Part shown: piece by piece, positions 15,816 to 24,283 of the stretch | How the letters are laid out: the number at the start of each line of letters is the position of its first letter | Numbering within the stretch: position 1 is the first letter of the stretch | Source of the DNA: a bacterium | Lineage (GTDB): Bacteria; Verrucomicrobiota; Kiritimatiellia; RFP12; UBA1067 | DNA: 33,828 bases | Direction: 5' to 3' | NCBI GenBank assembly: GCA_030537465.1 | Contig: JAUNMP010000032.1 | Coordinates: 1-33,828, forward strand | The notes under the pieces: model-generated | Databases searched by the model: none | What the model saw: only the letters and a program-made list of their open reading frames with translations | What the model was told of the DNA's origin: nothing | Translations under genes and position numbers: made by a program

Positions 15816-16267
15816 TTCGTCGCGGCGGTCTTGCCAATCGCCTTCTTGACCTCGGGAATGAAGCTCTCCGGCGTCACATCACGTCCCGGGCAATGCGCAC
15901 GGCCAAGCTCCTTCTCTCCTCCGGCGGAGAGAACGACGAACGTGGGGAATCCCCGGATTCCAAAGCGTTCGGCCAGCGCCTCGTTCTGCTTCCTGGTCTT
16001 GGCGGTGATCTTGGACTCGTCGCGCGGGAAGTCGATCGTCACGCAGACGACGTTCGTCTTCGCCCAGTCGTCCCACGCCTTCTCGGCGAAGACCTTTCTG
16101 TCCATCAGCTTGCACCAGCCGCACCAGTCACTGCCCGTGAAGTCGAGCATCATCGGCAGATTCTTCTCCTTCGAGGTCTTCTTCGCGGCCTCGAAATCAC
16201 TCGTCCACTCACCGGCGAACAAAGTCGCGGTGGCCAGAGCCATACAGGCGAACATCATCTTCTTCAT
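15812..16267 (-). CDS. Exported thioredoxin-fold protein (WCGWC)
   Basis: This 151-residue protein begins with a signal peptide (MKKMMFACMALATATLFAG). It has a thioredoxin-like fold of the Thioredoxin_7 or DsbD-gamma kind, with LDFTGSDWCGWCKLMD at 41-56 (active C49 and C52) and the cis-Pro in RGFPTFVVLS. The role is probably a periplasmic disulfide reductant or isomerase. It may be lipid-anchored, because a Cys lies in the signal (ACMA), but there is no clear lipobox. GGAGG lies 7 bases before the ATG. The gene follows heptad array E and overlaps the amidase gene. Confidence 0.88.
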   Translation of the reverse strand: MKKMMFACMALATATLFAGEWTSDFEAAKKTSKEKNLPMMLDFTGSDWCGWCKLMDRKVFAEKAWDDWAKTNVVCVTIDFPRDESKITAKTRKQNEALAERFGIRGFPTFVVLSAGGEKELGRAHCPGRDVTPESFIPEVKKAIGKTAATK

Positions 16268-16282
16268 TTTCGATCCTCCGGC

Positions 16283-16345
16283 ATTCAGCCTTCAACCTTG
16301 AACCTTGAACTTTGAACCTTCAACCTTGAACTTTGAACGTTGGAC
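16283..16345 (-). repeat. Heptad array E (single arm, GTTC orientation)
   Basis: Nine heptads without indels occupy 16283-16345. On the plus strand they are CTTGAAC, TTTGAAC and CTTCAAC variants. The array lies between the GH31 stop (16355) and the GGAGG of the thioredoxin-like gene. In transcription sense it reads CAAGGTT repeated, the same orientation as arrays A and C. Confidence 0.88.
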
Positions 16346-16354
16346 TTCCCGCGC

Positions 16355-17989
16355 TCACTTCACGCGAACGAAATGCGGCAGACGCGCGAGCGGCGTCTTC
16401 ACCGTGATGGTCTTCGGCCCGACCACCGTCGTGCCGTCATCGGCTTTCCACGTGCCGGGCGGAATCACGACGTCACGCGTCGTGGCATCCTTCTCCATCT
16501 GCGGGGCGACAAGCAGGTCCGTACCCATCATGAACTCGTCGATGACGGAGGCATAGCCCTGATTCGGGTAGTTGTACTCAAGTCCGCGCAGAATCGGCTC
16601 ACCGTCGGTCGCGGCCTTCTTCGCGAGCTCCACGAACATCGGCGCGAACTTCTGGCGCAGGGCGACCGTGTCGCGCACGATCTGCTGCTTCTCGGCGTCC
16701 AGCACGCGCCACGGAGACGCGGAGAACTGCATCATCGGGCAGAGCGCGTGGATCTGGGCACTGCGCACGAAGAGGTCGGGTTCGAACGGGGAACCGGGGA
16801 TGAAGGTGGTCCACTCGCCGCCGCCCACCATGTCCGGACAGATGAACGGCTGCCCGATCACGCCGGCCGCGATCATATCCGCCGTGATGCGGCGCAGGGC
16901 CTCCCACGTGTGCGGCTTGTCGTGAAGACGCACGACAACGGGCATCTGCTGCAGGCGCCACAGGTTGCGGATCTCGCAGAACGGATACTTGAGCGCATAG
17001 GCCGCGTAGCCATTGTTGAGGGAGCCGTTCGTCGCCTTGGGGTCAAGAGCCTCGCAGGCCTTGAGGTTGTAGGCCGTGAGGTCGGCGCCGTCCAGCTTGA
17101 AACCATCCACGCCGAAGTCATGGACGAGACCGTCCAGCACCTCGGTGAACCACGCGTTTGCATTCGGGTGCGAGAAGTCGAGGAACGCACTGTAGCCATT
17201 CCACCAGCGACAGGCCTTCGCCTCAACGCGTCCATTGGCGGAAGGACGCTTGCCCTTCTCCGCGAGGAATCCGCCCTTGACGGGATAGCCTCTCACGTCG
17301 TCTGGGTTCGTTCCCCACGCGACGCGGCGGAACGAGGGCAGGTCCATGCCGACGTACGGGCACATCCAGAGCATCACCTTGTAGCCCATGGCGTGGAGCT
17401 TCTCCATCATGCCCTTGGGGTCCTTGAAGCGCGTGGGCTCGAAGCGCCAGTCTCCGTACCCGGCCTGCCAGGTGTCGTCGATCATGAGAACGCCGGCGGG
17501 GACGCCATTGTCGATCATCGACTTCGCGTAGCCGAGAATGTCCTTCTCGTTCTGATGGTAGGTGAGTTCGATCCAGGTGTTGATCTGGGGCGCGCTGAAG
17601 AAGAGCGGATCGGGCATCTTGCCGCTCGCGGGGAACCATTTGCGCATCGCGAAGCGATAGGCCTCGGGCAGGGAGTCACCACCCTTCGTCACGACGATCT
17701 CCGAATCGCTCTCAACGGTGATTTCACCATTCTTCAGAGTGAAGAGCGCCTGGGCATCCGCCCAGATCACACGACCCTTGTCGGAGAGCAGCAGCGACGC
17801 GCACTGGTTGTGGTAGTTGTCCTTGCGGAGATCGATCTTCAGATCGGTCTTCTCCGTGAACGGCATCTTCGTGCCGAAGAAGTTGGCCGCGCCCCACCAG
17901 TTCTCGCCAGCCGTCATCTTGACGGTCTGCGTATCGGCGAGAAGCGAGAGCGAAAGAAGTGCGACAGTCGACAAAAGAAGTTTTTTCAT
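16355..17989 (-). CDS. Secreted GH31 family alpha-glycosidase
   Basis: This 544-residue exported enzyme of glycoside hydrolase family 31 probably acts on alpha-linked glucosides, xylosides or related sugars. It has a signal peptide (MKKLLLSTVALLSLSLLA), an N-terminal beta domain to about 135, a TIM barrel from 138 with MIDDTWQAGYGDW (168-181), the nucleophile D300 in DGFKLDGAD and the probable acid/base D386 in CPDMVGGG, and a C-terminal beta domain (LLVAPQMEKDA through VIPPGTW). It is shorter than classical GH31 enzymes (700 or more residues), as in sulfoquinovosidase-like and small alpha-galactosidase-like groups. The ATG at 17989 gives the signal peptide. Heptad-type sequence precedes and follows the gene. 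Confidence 0.88.
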   Translation of the reverse strand: MKKLLLSTVALLSLSLLADTQTVKMTAGENWWGAANFFGTKMPFTEKTDLKIDLRKDNYHNQCASLLLSDKGRVIWADAQALFTLKNGEITVESDSEIVVTKGGDSLPEAYRFAMRKWFPASGKMPDPLFFSAPQINTWIELTYHQNEKDILGYAKSMIDNGVPAGVLMIDDTWQAGYGDWRFEPTRFKDPKGMMEKLHAMGYKVMLWMCPYVGMDLPSFRRVAWGTNPDDVRGYPVKGGFLAEKGKRPSANGRVEAKACRWWNGYSAFLDFSHPNANAWFTEVLDGLVHDFGVDGFKLDGADLTAYNLKACEALDPKATNGSLNNGYAAYALKYPFCEIRNLWRLQQMPVVVRLHDKPHTWEALRRITADMIAAGVIGQPFICPDMVGGGEWTTFIPGSPFEPDLFVRSAQIHALCPMMQFSASPWRVLDAEKQQIVRDTVALRQKFAPMFVELAKKAATDGEPILRGLEYNYPNQGYASVIDEFMMGTDLLVAPQMEKDATTRDVVIPPGTWKADDGTTVVGPKTITVKTPLARLPHFVRVK

Positions 17990-18007
17990 GCGATGTGATC
18001 CCCTTAC

Positions 18008-18036
18008 TTTCAACGTACAACCTTTAAACCCTCAAC
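18008..18036 (-). repeat. Heptad-like remnant F
   Basis: Three heptads and one octad (TTTCAAC, GTACAAC, CTTTAAAC, CCTCAAC) lie between the permease stop and the GH31 start. The permease stop codon (18032-18034) lies inside the last unit. The units are more diverged than in other arrays, so this is either an old copy or chance. Confidence 0.5.
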
Positions 18037-18886
18037 TCTTGTTCCGCAGTGCTGGGTCGAGCAAGTCGCGCAGCTCGTCCGCGAGGTGGTTGAACACCAG
18101 CACGAGGGTGAAGATGGCGAGCGTCACGAACGTCATCTCCCACCAGATGCCCTGCCAGAGGCGCAGTCGGGCATTGTTGATCATGATGCCCCAGCTCGGT
18201 TCGCCCTGCACGCCAATGCCGAGGAAGCTGATGAAGACCTCTGTGGCGACGGCTCCCGGGAAGCGGATGGAGAACTGGATGAGGATGATGTGCGCGACGT
18301 TCGGCAGAATGTGGCGGAACATGATGCGCAGGTGCGAATAGCCCAGTACGCGCGCGGCCTGCACGTAGGCGCGATCACGGTGCTTCATCACCTCGGCGCG
18401 GATGGTCCGGCAAACACCAACCCACGTGGTGAGTCCGATGCCGAGGTAGATGCCGAGCAACCCCTGCCCGGCAATCAGCGAAATCGCGAGGATGAAGAGC
18501 AATCCCGGCATGGACGCCACGGTGGCGCAGAGCCAGACGACGAGGGAGTCCACCTTCCCGCCGAAGTAGCCGCCCAGCAGCCCCAGCACCAGTCCGAGGG
18601 GGATCGCGATGAGGGACGTCATGATGCCCACGTGGAACGCGATGCGCGAGCCCTGCACGAGACGCTGCGCGACGTCTCGGCCGAGATTGTCCGTGCCCAT
18701 CGGATGGGAGAGGCTCGGCGGCAGATAGCGGGCATCCTCGTGGACGACATTGTACGACGGCGTCACATCCTTGGCCCTGGCGACGCGGTACTGGACCTCG
18801 CCGTAGACGGCCATCGCGAAATACGCCGCAATGACGACCAGACACAACCGCCCGGCCACGCTCAGTTTACGCCACAGATCCCTCAT
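18032..18886 (-). CDS. ABC transporter permease, DppC/OppC type
   Basis: This 284-residue inner-membrane permease belongs to the dipeptide/oligopeptide/nickel importer family. It shows one N-terminal membrane helix (about 13-30), the periplasmic segment ending MGTDNLGRDVAQRLVQGSRIAF, four to five further helices and the EAA-type loop VQAARVLGYSHLRIMFRHILPN that contacts the ATPase. The ATG at 18886 overlaps the DppB-like stop by four bases. No ATPase gene is adjacent. The nearest matching binding protein in this window is 12 kb upstream. The substrate cannot be told from the sequence. Confidence 0.92.
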   Translation of the reverse strand: MRDLWRKLSVAGRLCLVVIAAYFAMAVYGEVQYRVARAKDVTPSYNVVHEDARYLPPSLSHPMGTDNLGRDVAQRLVQGSRIAFHVGIMTSLIAIPLGLVLGLLGGYFGGKVDSLVVWLCATVASMPGLLFILAISLIAGQGLLGIYLGIGLTTWVGVCRTIRAEVMKHRDRAYVQAARVLGYSHLRIMFRHILPNVAHIILIQFSIRFPGAVATEVFISFLGIGVQGEPSWGIMINNARLRLWQGIWWEMTFVTLAIFTLVLVFNHLADELRDLLDPALRNKS

Positions 18887-19836
18887 CCCAGCCTCACTCT
18901 CGGATCAAGCCACGCGTAGAGCAGGTCCGTCGCCAGATTGACGGTCTGATAGAGAAGCGCGCCAAGAACGACGACGGCGCGGACGACGGCCATGTCGGCG
19001 GAGTGAATCGCGTTCAGCGAGACGTTGCCGAGGCCGGGAATGCCGAAGAAGCTCTCCAGCAGCAGGGACCCCGTGAAGAGATAGGGAATCGCCAGGGAGA
19101 TGTAGGTGACGATCGGGATGAGCGAGTTGCGCAGCACATGCTTCACAAGAATCGTCGTGCCGGAGAGTCCCTTCGCCCGGGCCGTGCGGACATACGACTT
19201 GTAGATTTCGTCGAGGATCGCAGTACGGAAGAAACGCACATCGACGCCGAGCCCCGAGACGACGCCGATGATCACGGGAAGCGCGAGGTAGAACCAGTTC
19301 TCGTAGCCCCAAATGGGGAAGAGTCCGCCCTTGAATGCAAGGAAGAACTGTCCCGCCAGCACCCAGACGACGTAGTTGACGCTCATCAGCACGGTTGATC
19401 CAACCAGTACGGTCCGGTCCAACCAACCTCCCCGGAAAGCCGCGCAGAGCAATGCAAGCGAAAGCGCAACGACCGTGCCGCCCACGAGAATCGGCACAGT
19501 GAGGGAGAGGGACGGACCGACGCCGCGCTTGAGGATGTCCGCCACGGGCTCATCGTACTGCGTGGAAACGCCGAAGTCGCCCTTCGCCAGGTTTCCGACG
19601 AAATTGCAGAACTGGGAATCGAAGAGGGACGCGCCCTTCTCCGTATTCACCAGCAGTGGCTTGTCGTAGCCATAGCGCGCGTTGAACGCGGCGATGGACT
19701 CCTTGGTCGCGTTCTTGCCGAGCACGGCGAGGGCGGGCGACCCGCCCACGACGTGGAACAGAACGAACGTGAGCACGAGGATCCCGAACGTGGTCGGGAT
19801 CAGCTCGAGCAGACGTCTGGCGATGTAACGGAGCAT
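18883..19836 (-). CDS. ABC transporter permease, DppB/OppB type
   Basis: This 317-residue inner-membrane protein has the family-typical start MLRYIARRLLELIPTTFGI (first helix), a periplasmic stretch with DFGVSTQYDEPV, five more helices and the cytoplasmic loop VRTARAKGLSGTTILVKHVLRNSLIP. It pairs with the DppC-like permease, which it overlaps. It begins six bases after the stop of the 651-residue unknown protein, so the unknown gene and the permease pair are probably one transcription unit. The substrate is unknown and no ATPase is present nearby. Confidence 0.92.
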   Translation of the reverse strand: MLRYIARRLLELIPTTFGILVLTFVLFHVVGGSPALAVLGKNATKESIAAFNARYGYDKPLLVNTEKGASLFDSQFCNFVGNLAKGDFGVSTQYDEPVADILKRGVGPSLSLTVPILVGGTVVALSLALLCAAFRGGWLDRTVLVGSTVLMSVNYVVWVLAGQFFLAFKGGLFPIWGYENWFYLALPVIIGVVSGLGVDVRFFRTAILDEIYKSYVRTARAKGLSGTTILVKHVLRNSLIPIVTYISLAIPYLFTGSLLLESFFGIPGLGNVSLNAIHSADMAVVRAVVVLGALLYQTVNLATDLLYAWLDPRVRLG

Positions 19837-19842
19837 CGGCAG

Positions 19843-21798
19843 TTACGACTGGATCGCCTTCTTGAGCGCCTCGGCGACGGCGTGCGGATCACACGCGTCC
19901 AGGCGCTTGAGGATGCGGGACCAGCGATACGCACCGGAACCGGCCTCGTCGTAGGGGCGATGCAGGAAGAGTTCGTCGAAGGCGCGGCGGCGTTCGCGGT
20001 AGGCGGCCTGAGTCGCGGCGAGGGTACGCTCGAACGCGAGCACGTAGGCCTTGGCGAAGGCCGCGAAGTCGTCCACGAAGCGCTCGCGACGGCGTACCAC
20101 GCGGGCGTAGGGCACGATCAGCTCATCGAAGGACTCCATATACTTCACGAAGGATCCGGCGTGGTCCGTCACGACGATGCGCTTCGGCAGACCGTCCGGA
20201 CCGCACTGCAGCACTTCGAAGTTCGAGTCGAACACCGCCTCGCCCGTCTCCGTGGCGGCGCGTCCCACGACCAGATCGATGGCGGCGGCCTGACCCATGA
20301 GGTAGGCGAAGGCCTGGGCGAAGGCCGGGTTGCGGAAGCGCTCCGGCGGAACCTTGTCGGACGCCGTGCCGGGGACGTAGGCACGCACATAGTAGTAGGC
20401 GCGCACGGTGGTTCCCTGGTACTGGTTGCGGCCGGTGTACTTCTCGGTGAAGTGGCCAAAACCCAGATGGGAGGGAAGATTCATCCCGAGCTGACGACAT
20501 GCGAGACGACGGTCGAGAATGAAGTCAGCGTACTCGTCCGCCTCGAGGATGGCGCGCAGCAGGTCCTTGCCCTCGTCGAGATGCTCGGCGATGCCCCACT
20601 TCTGGAAACGGATGATGTCGAGGCGGGGCGCGGCGGACTCGGCCATCTTCGTCTGCACGATGTAGACGCTGCCACGGCGAGCGCCGGCAACGGGATGCCG
20701 GGCGAGCGAACGGGAGATGCGCCCGATATTGATGTATTCGATCGAGCCGAAGAGGCGCATGGTGTTGAAGAGGATCGCGCGAACGCGCATGTCGCAGAGT
20801 TCGAGCAGCGCGGGATCCTGCGTGCGGTGGGCCTCGTCGTAGATCGGGTCGAAGATGAGCTCGCCCTTCTCGATGCGGCCGCCCGGCAGCCACTCGATCT
20901 GGCGGAAGAACTCGGGGGAGATGCCCTGGATGAGATCCTGGTCGTTGACCTCGGTCTCGTTCGGCACGCGCGTGAGCGTGGCGTCCATCTCGGCGCGCCA
21001 CGCGAAGTTGTCCGTCGTCTCCTCACGGAGCGTCGCGGGCAGGGCCATGCGCCACTTCATCATCACGCCGTCAACCGCCGCACGGAGTGCCGCATCATCG
21101 AGTTCGGCGGGCTTGATTGCCTTGAAGGCCGTGGCGACGGAGACATCGAGGGAGGCGGGGAAGAGTCCGATTTCGGGCTGTCCAAGACGGTTGTGTCCGG
21201 AGAGACCCGCGGTGATCTCCTCGATCTGGGCGCGGAAAGCGTCTTCCGTCAGCGCACAGACGCGCTCGAGGCCTCCGGCCGTGAGCCAGCGCGTACCGGT
21301 GTTGCCATTGTAGAAATAGACCGTCTCGTGCTCGATGGCGACACGGGCAGATTCAATCGAGCAGACGATCTCCTCGGCGCTCTGGGCGGGACGCGCCATA
21401 CGCCAGTTGTCGCCGCGCGCACGAAGGGCGTCGCGAACCTTGGCAGAACTGGTGTTGAGGAAGCGGATCTTCCGCTTCGAGACGAGCGTCTGCAGTACCT
21501 CGTCCGCCTTGAGCGCGAGGTCCATGCGGCTCGGATCGGGGCGAATCAGCACAGAGTCGTCCGTGAACAGCAGGTCGGCGGAATCCGCCCACTCCGCCAT
21601 CGCCTCGTTCTCCGTGAGTTCGGGCTTTCCGGCGGCGAGACGCTCCTTGTTCAGCTCGTTCGTCCAGGCGATGCGCTGCATGGCGTGGACGCCCTTGCGG
21701 GTCACCAGGCCGGGCGTACGGAAGAAGAGCGTTCCGATGCGGGACTTGAGCGTCCCGTCGGGATTCTTCGCGAAAATGGGGTCTCCAAGAATCTTCAT
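19843..21798 (-). CDS. Uncharacterised 651-residue protein
   Basis: I do not recognise this family. The protein is soluble, without signal peptide or membrane helices, rich in charged residues and full length, with codon use like its neighbours. Segments that stand out are ADLLFTDDSVLIRPDPSRMD near 75, YEARHPVAGARRGS-like basic stretches near 350, HLGFGHFTEKYTGRNQYQGTT near 450, and a C-terminal part with AVFDSNFEVLQCG, IVVTDHAGSF and a long Arg/Ala-rich helix. The D-x-N and later T-D-H-A-G vaguely recall a kinase catalytic and metal-binding loop, but the spacing does not fit well. The gene starts at ATG 21798 with GAGGGTG upstream, one base after folD. It is six bases before the permease genes, so it may work with that transporter or be a passenger. 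Confidence 0.75.
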   Translation of the reverse strand: MKILGDPIFAKNPDGTLKSRIGTLFFRTPGLVTRKGVHAMQRIAWTNELNKERLAAGKPELTENEAMAEWADSADLLFTDDSVLIRPDPSRMDLALKADEVLQTLVSKRKIRFLNTSSAKVRDALRARGDNWRMARPAQSAEEIVCSIESARVAIEHETVYFYNGNTGTRWLTAGGLERVCALTEDAFRAQIEEITAGLSGHNRLGQPEIGLFPASLDVSVATAFKAIKPAELDDAALRAAVDGVMMKWRMALPATLREETTDNFAWRAEMDATLTRVPNETEVNDQDLIQGISPEFFRQIEWLPGGRIEKGELIFDPIYDEAHRTQDPALLELCDMRVRAILFNTMRLFGSIEYINIGRISRSLARHPVAGARRGSVYIVQTKMAESAAPRLDIIRFQKWGIAEHLDEGKDLLRAILEADEYADFILDRRLACRQLGMNLPSHLGFGHFTEKYTGRNQYQGTTVRAYYYVRAYVPGTASDKVPPERFRNPAFAQAFAYLMGQAAAIDLVVGRAATETGEAVFDSNFEVLQCGPDGLPKRIVVTDHAGSFVKYMESFDELIVPYARVVRRRERFVDDFAAFAKAYVLAFERTLAATQAAYRERRRAFDELFLHRPYDEAGSGAYRWSRILKRLDACDPHAVAEALKKAIQS

Positions 21799-21799
21799 A

Positions 21800-22678
21800 T
21801 CACACCCTCTTTGCGCTTTCGAGCGTATTCCAGAGCAACATCGTGATGGTCATGGGGCCAACGCCACCCGGGACAGGCGTGATGGCGGAGGCAACCTGGG
21901 CGCAGGACTCGTAGTCGGCGTCGCCGCAGAGGCGGTAGCCCTTCGGCTTCGTGGCGTCGGGGACGCGGTTCACGCCGACGTCGATGACGACGGCACCCGG
22001 CTTGAGCATATCGCCGGTGAGCGTGTTGGGGCGTCCCGCGGCGACGACGACGATGTCAGCCGTCTTCGTGTAGATCGAGACGTCCGGCGTGCCGGTGTGG
22101 CAGAGCGTGACGGTGGCGTTCGCGCTCTTGCCCTTGCGGGAAAGCAGCACGGCGACGGGCTTGCCAACGATGTTCGAGCGGCCAATCACCACGGCGTGCT
22201 TGCCCTGGATGTCCATGCCCGTCACCTCGATCAGCTTGACGATGCCGTGCGGCGTACAGGGGAGGAAGCAGTCCTCGCCGATGAGCATCTTGCCCACGTT
22301 CACGGGGGTGAAGCCGTCGACATCCTTCTCCGCGGCGATCGTGTCGATCACCTTCTTCTCGCTGATGCCCTTCGGCAGCGGCAGCTGGACGAGGATGCCG
22401 TGGATGGCGGGGTCGTCGTTGAGCGCCTTCACGGTGTCGATCACGGTCTGCTCGGGCGTGTCTGCGGGGAGGCGGATCTCACGCGAGTACATACCCGCCT
22501 CGATGCAGGCCTTCTCCTTCGCCGTCACGTAGCTGACGGACGCGGGATTGTCGCCCACGAGGATGACGGCGAGACCGGGCGTGATGCCCTTCTCGGCCTT
22601 GAGGGCGGCGACACCCGCCGCGATTTCGGCGCGCGTATCCGCCGCCAGCTTCTTGCCATCGATGATCTGTGCGCTCAC
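21800..22678 (-). CDS. folD: Bifunctional methylene-THF dehydrogenase / methenyl-THF cyclohydrolase
   Basis: This 292-residue cytoplasmic enzyme interconverts 5,10-methylene-, 5,10-methenyl- and 10-formyl-THF with NADP. Hallmarks are SYVTAKEKACIEAG (active-site Tyr and Lys), the ILVQLPLPKGI and KDVDGFTPVNVG blocks, CTPHGIVKLI, the Rossmann motif VVIGRSNIVGKPVAVLL and the ending ITPVPGGVGPMT. The start is GTG, overlapping the GDPD stop (GTGA), with AGGAG about 8 bases upstream inside the preceding gene. The length is usual. The neighbouring genes are not folate genes. Confidence 0.96.
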   Translation of the reverse strand: MSAQIIDGKKLAADTRAEIAAGVAALKAEKGITPGLAVILVGDNPASVSYVTAKEKACIEAGMYSREIRLPADTPEQTVIDTVKALNDDPAIHGILVQLPLPKGISEKKVIDTIAAEKDVDGFTPVNVGKMLIGEDCFLPCTPHGIVKLIEVTGMDIQGKHAVVIGRSNIVGKPVAVLLSRKGKSANATVTLCHTGTPDVSIYTKTADIVVVAAGRPNTLTGDMLKPGAVVIDVGVNRVPDATKPKGYRLCGDADYESCAQVASAITPVPGGVGPMTITMLLWNTLESAKRV

Positions 22679-23499
22679 TTTGAAAGCTCCTTCATTTTGT
22701 CGCGAATCGCCACGAGGTTGTCGGTGAGGATGAAGTCAACCCCCAGGTCGACCAGCGCCTTCACCTTCTCGGGATTCTCACAGTGGAAATACGAAACCTT
22801 GACGCCGGCGTCGTGCATCATCTTGATGTCGTCCTTCGAGCAGGGAGCGAGCAGCTGCAGGAACTGGCACTTGTTCTCGACGGTCTGCTTCGCGTAAAGC
22901 GTGCTTTTCTCGGGCGGCCAGGGTTTGTGGTAGGCCTGAACTCCCGTGAACGTGCGGCTCATATTGCAGGTGAGGATCTCGGGGACGACCTTCCGCGCCT
23001 GGGCGATCGCCTTCAGGGACATCGCGATGAACGCCTGCTTGAGGCGGCCTTTCGCCTTGATGATCTTCGCGACCTCCACGGCCGTGTTGGGGGCGCAGTG
23101 GCAGTTGATCCACACCTCTGCGTCGGCGGGGATGGAGTCGATGGCCTCCTCGAAGGTCGGCACCTTCACGGACGGACAGCCTGGAATCGGCTTGCCCTTG
23201 CGGTAGTTGGCCTCAAGTTCGCGGATGGCGGAGAAGGTCAGATTGGTGACATAGCCCTTCCCGTTCGTCGTGCGGTCCACCGTCGCATCGTGCATGATCA
23301 CGAGCTCGCCCGTCTTGCAGCGCTTGACGTCGAGTTCGACCATCTGGGCGCCCAGCTTCACGGCGTTCGGCCAGGCGAGCGTTGTGTTCTCCGGCATTTT
23401 CCCATCGTTGCCCCGATGGGCGCAGACGCCGCGCTCCGGCATCGCCGCGAACAGCGAGGAGACCGCCATTGCGAGAGCCATGACAAAAAGATTTTTCAT
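22675..23499 (-). CDS. Exported glycerophosphodiester phosphodiesterase
   Basis: This 274-residue protein of the GDPD family probably hydrolyses glycerophosphodiesters to glycerol-3-phosphate and an alcohol, outside the cytoplasm. After the signal peptide (MKNLFVMALAMAVSSLFAA) come CAHRGNDGKMPENT (H28, R29, E37), VELDVKRCKTGELVIMHD (metal Glu, Asp and catalytic His) and the closing LVDLGVDFILTDN. The start at 23499 is preceded by AAAGGA. The gene overlaps folD by three bases and heads a long unit fed by the extended -10 promoter just upstream. Confidence 0.9.
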   Translation of the reverse strand: MKNLFVMALAMAVSSLFAAMPERGVCAHRGNDGKMPENTTLAWPNAVKLGAQMVELDVKRCKTGELVIMHDATVDRTTNGKGYVTNLTFSAIRELEANYRKGKPIPGCPSVKVPTFEEAIDSIPADAEVWINCHCAPNTAVEVAKIIKAKGRLKQAFIAMSLKAIAQARKVVPEILTCNMSRTFTGVQAYHKPWPPEKSTLYAKQTVENKCQFLQLLAPCSKDDIKMMHDAGVKVSYFHCENPEKVKALVDLGVDFILTDNLVAIRDKMKELSK

Positions 23500-23517
23500 A
23501 AGAGGTCCTTTCACCCG

Positions 23518-24282
23518 TTACTTCGGGGGGATTATAGCATTTTCAGCGGGCTTCCGCCACCAGGCGAGATATTCGATGTTCCCCTTCTCGCGGCCGCGGA
23601 TCGGCGACTCCTCCACGCCAAGGAGCTCAAGCCCAAGCGTCTGCGTGCCAAAGGCCGAGATGTCCTCAACCACGCGGCGGCGCACCTCGGGGTCATTGAC
23701 GACGCCGCCCGGCGCATTGCCGCGCCCGGCCTCGAACTGGGGCTTGATAAGCGAGACGATCTCGCCGCCGGGGAGCAGAACCTCCGCCATTGGCGGAAGA
23801 ATCAGCTTGAGCGAGATGAAGCTCACATCGGTGACCGCGCGGGCTGGGCGCTCCGGCAGGTCGGCGATCGTCATGTTGCGGGCATTGAAGTTCTCCCGCA
23901 CCCAGACGCGCGGATCGACGCGGAGCTTGTAGGCCAGCTGGTTGGTACCGACGTCGACGGCCATCACCCTCGCGGCGCCGTGCTGAAGCATGCAGTCGGT
24001 GAAACCACCCGTGGAGCTGCCGACGTCAAGACAGACGAGACCGTCGACCGTCCAGCCCGAGAACTTGGCGAAGGCCCCCTCGAGCTTCTCCCCGCCACGG
24101 GAGACGAAGCGCGGCGGCGCCTCGACCTCCAGCGGAACATCCTCGGCCACGGCACGACCGGCCTTCGTCTCAACGCGTCCGTCGACACGGACTTTACCCT
24201 CCATCACGAGGGCCTGGGCCGCCGTGCGCGAAGTCGCAAGCCCACGGCTGAACAACAACTGGTCGAGTCGGATCTTCGCCAT
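23518..24282 (-). CDS. tlyA: TlyA-family rRNA 2'-O-methyltransferase / hemolysin-like protein
   Basis: This 254-residue protein has an N-terminal S4 RNA-binding domain (IRLDQLLFSRGLATSRTAAQALVMEGKVRVDG region, about 4-34) and an FtsJ/RrmJ-like methyltransferase domain with the SAM motif CLDVGSSTGGFTDCML, AVDVGTNQLAYKL and LIKPQFEAG. Family members 2'-O-methylate cytidines in 16S and 23S rRNA. The ATG at 24282 is one base after the PEGA protein stop, so it belongs to the tadC-FHA-PEGA series by spacing. Its 3' end contains the promoter of the GDPD gene. Confidence 0.93.
   Translation of the reverse strand: MAKIRLDQLLFSRGLATSRTAAQALVMEGKVRVDGRVETKAGRAVAEDVPLEVEAPPRFVSRGGEKLEGAFAKFSGWTVDGLVCLDVGSSTGGFTDCMLQHGAARVMAVDVGTNQLAYKLRVDPRVWVRENFNARNMTIADLPERPARAVTDVSFISLKLILPPMAEVLLPGGEIVSLIKPQFEAGRGNAPGGVVNDPEVRRRVVEDISAFGTQTLGLELLGVEESPIRGREKGNIEYLAWWRKPAENAIIPPK
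23531..23559 (-). promoter_or_regulatory. Extended -10 promoter of the GDPD-folD unit
   Basis: A perfect TATAAT (23531-23536) is preceded by TGC, forming an extended -10. Seventeen bp upstream is TGGCGG (23554-23559) in place of a TTGACA-like -35. The start should be near 23524. The promoter lies within the last codons of tlyA. The same TGGCGGA and TGCTATA combination occurs before pgpA. Confidence 0.5.
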
Positions 24283-24283
24283 A

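Noticed and set aside
16340-17998. Plus-strand open frame of 552 codons opposite GH31
   Set aside because: The GH31 gene on the minus strand has its catalytic motifs. The plus frame is its antisense.
19753-21846. Plus-strand open frame of 697 codons opposite the unknown 651-residue protein
   Set aside because: Because the minus-strand protein is uncharacterised, I compared both. The minus frame has a Shine-Dalgarno, tight coupling to folD and dppB-like genes and balanced composition. The plus frame is Arg/His-rich and overlaps flanking genes.
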